NCBI GenBank assembly: GCA_003452695.1
Contig: DMNP01000058.1
Coordinates: forward strand, 1-6,557
DNA length: 6,557 nucleotides
Direction: 5' to 3'
Source: Eggerthellaceae bacterium
Lineage (GTDB): Bacteria > Actinomycetota > Coriobacteriia > Coriobacteriales > Eggerthellaceae
Made by a program: the position numbers and the translations under genes. The notes beneath the pieces were generated by a model. The model was not told the origin of the DNA, did no database searches, and saw nothing but the letters and a program-made list of their open reading frames with translations. Positions within the stretch are counted from its first letter, which is position 1. The number at the start of each line of letters is the position of its first letter. This document shows positions 5,413-6,557 of the stretch, piece after piece.

Positions 5413-6557
5413 ATGGCGAAGAAAAACCTGCCCTACGACGAGAAATACTACGATCGCGAGGTCGAGACCATGCCGCGCCCCGAGCTGGAGAAGCTGCAGC
5501 TCGAGCGCCTGAAAGACGAACTGGTCTGGTCCTATGAAAACAGCCCGTACTACAAGCGCACTTGGGATGCGGCGGGCGTCGACCCGCATATCGAAACGCT
5601 GGAGGACCTGCAGAAGTTCCCGTTCATAAACAAGCAGACCGAGCGTGATTGCCAGGGCATCGGGTCGTTCTTCGGCGAGCTGTGCTGCGTGCCCGAAGAC
5701 GATGTGGTGTACATGGCCACCAGCTCCGGCTCCACCGGCGTGCCCACTATGAGCCCCTTCAGCCAGCACGACTTCGACGAGTTCATGCACGCCGAGGCAC
5801 GTTTGTTCTGGCAGACCGGCATGCGCCCGAACGACCGCTACCTGCACGGCATGAACTTCGCCCTCTACGTGGGCGGCCCCTGCGTCATCGGCGCGCAGAA
5901 CCTCGGCGCGCTGGGCATCTGGGTCGGCGCCGTGCCCTCCGACCGCCTGCTGTGGGCCATGAAGCACTACCAGCCCACGCACTTCTGGTCGTCCCCGAGC
6001 TATGCCTGGCTACTCGGGCAGAAGGCCATCGAGAAAGGCTACGACCCCAAGGTGGATTTCGCCAACCTGCGCACGATCATCATCTCGGGCGAGCCGGGCG
6101 GTTCCATCGAGACCACGCGCAAGGCCATCGAGGACATCTGGGGTGCGTCGGTATACGACTTCTTCGGTCTGTCCGACATCTACGGCGCCTGCGCCGGCAT
6201 GTGCGAGCACAAAGACGGCCTGCACATCATCGAGGACCAGATCTTGGTCGAGGTCGTGGACCCCGTTACCCACGAGGTTCTGCCCGATGGCGAAAAGGGC
6301 GAGCTGGTGTATACCACGCTGACCAAGCGCAGCCGCCCGATGATTCGCTTCGCCACGGGCGACATCGGCTGGGTGAACCGCGAAACCTGCGCATGCGGCC
6401 GCACCCATGCGCGCATCTACATTTCGGGGCGCAAGGACGAGATGTTCATCGTAAGCGCCGTGAACGTGTTCCCGAGCGACATCGAGCACGTCGTGCGCAA
6501 GGACAAGGGTCTGACCGGCGAATACCGCATCCGCGCCTACGACGAGAACCACACCAC
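5413..6557 (+). CDS. PaaK-type phenylacetate--CoA ligase family protein, 3' end outside window
   Basis: The first 381 codons of an AMP-forming acid:CoA ligase of the PaaK family, open to the window edge; family members are about 430-440 residues, so perhaps 50 are missing. These cytoplasmic enzymes adenylate an aryl or related carboxylic acid and transfer it to coenzyme A. Visible in order: the N-terminal helical region (YENSPYYKRTWDAAGVD, about 41-57), the phosphate-binding loop TSSGSTGVPT (103-112), SGEPG (225-229), the adenine-site segment YDFFGLSDIYG (248-258), TGD with D317, CxCGR (326-330), the hinge-region GRKDEM (339-344) and AVNVFPSDIE. The loop has Val110 where PaaK commonly has Lys. 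The start is set by the consensus ribosome binding site. Phenylacetate is only the family's name substrate; the real one is unknown. The divergent LysR gene suggests inducible expression. Confidence 0.9.
   Translation, partial: MAKKNLPYDEKYYDREVETMPRPELEKLQLERLKDELVWSYENSPYYKRTWDAAGVDPHIETLEDLQKFPFINKQTERDCQGIGSFFGELCCVPEDDVVYMATSSGSTGVPTMSPFSQHDFDEFMHAEARLFWQTGMRPNDRYLHGMNFALYVGGPCVIGAQNLGALGIWVGAVPSDRLLWAMKHYQPTHFWSSPSYAWLLGQKAIEKGYDPKVDFANLRTIIISGEPGGSIETTRKAIEDIWGASVYDFFGLSDIYGACAGMCEHKDGLHIIEDQILVEVVDPVTHEVLPDGEKGELVYTTLTKRSRPMIRFATGDIGWVNRETCACGRTHARIYISGRKDEMFIVSAVNVFPSDIEHVVRKDKGLTGEYRIRAYDENHT

Noticed and set aside
5272..5982. 236-residue minus-strand frame opposite the ligase gene
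   Set aside because: Antisense to a well-supported PaaK-type coding region and running into the AT-rich control region; no domain seen.
1..6557. CRISPR array, tRNA/rRNA genes, insertion sequences or phage genes
   Set aside because: No regularly spaced repeats, cloverleaf or rRNA-like sequence, transposase motifs or terminal inverted repeats were seen on either strand.

Overview
The window is GC-rich, with strongly GC-biased third codon positions and long meaningless antisense ORFs. Gene content (an OatA-type acyltransferase, a membrane-anchored NodB-domain protein, a LysR regulator and a PaaK-type ligase) and protein style suggest a Gram-positive actinobacterium, perhaps a gut Coriobacteriia/Eggerthellaceae member. 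That placement is an inference from general resemblance; no marker gene is present.

Layout. Bases 1-167 hold no gene I can support. They contain two GC hairpins and an extended -10 promoter placed so close to the first ATG that the first transcript may be leaderless. A forward block follows: a membrane-anchored NodB/CE4 polysaccharide deacetylase-like protein (168-1673), an ATGA-overlapping small four-helix membrane protein of unknown function (1670-2101), then after a 172-base gap with its own hairpin and candidate promoter, a complete OatA-type acyltransferase-3/SGNH protein (2274-4253). Convergent to this is a LysR-type regulator (4294-5217, minus). Divergent from the regulator, across a 195-base AT-rich control region, starts a PaaK-type aryl-acid:CoA ligase (5413 onward) that runs off the window end.

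Functionally there are two units. The left one looks like a cell-envelope modification cluster: N-deacetylation and O-acetylation are the two classic ways of making peptidoglycan lysozyme-resistant. However, the deacetylase-like protein lacks one canonical metal-binding histidine and the usual motif 3, so its activity is uncertain. The right one is a regulator/ligase pair, with the LysR protein probably controlling the ligase (and itself) from the shared intergenic region in response to an aromatic or related carboxylic acid.

I found no tRNA, rRNA, CRISPR array, insertion sequence or clear intrinsic terminator with a T-tract. The points most worth a second look are the altered CE4 active site, the probable leaderless start, the unidentified coupled membrane protein, and the LysR/ligase control region.
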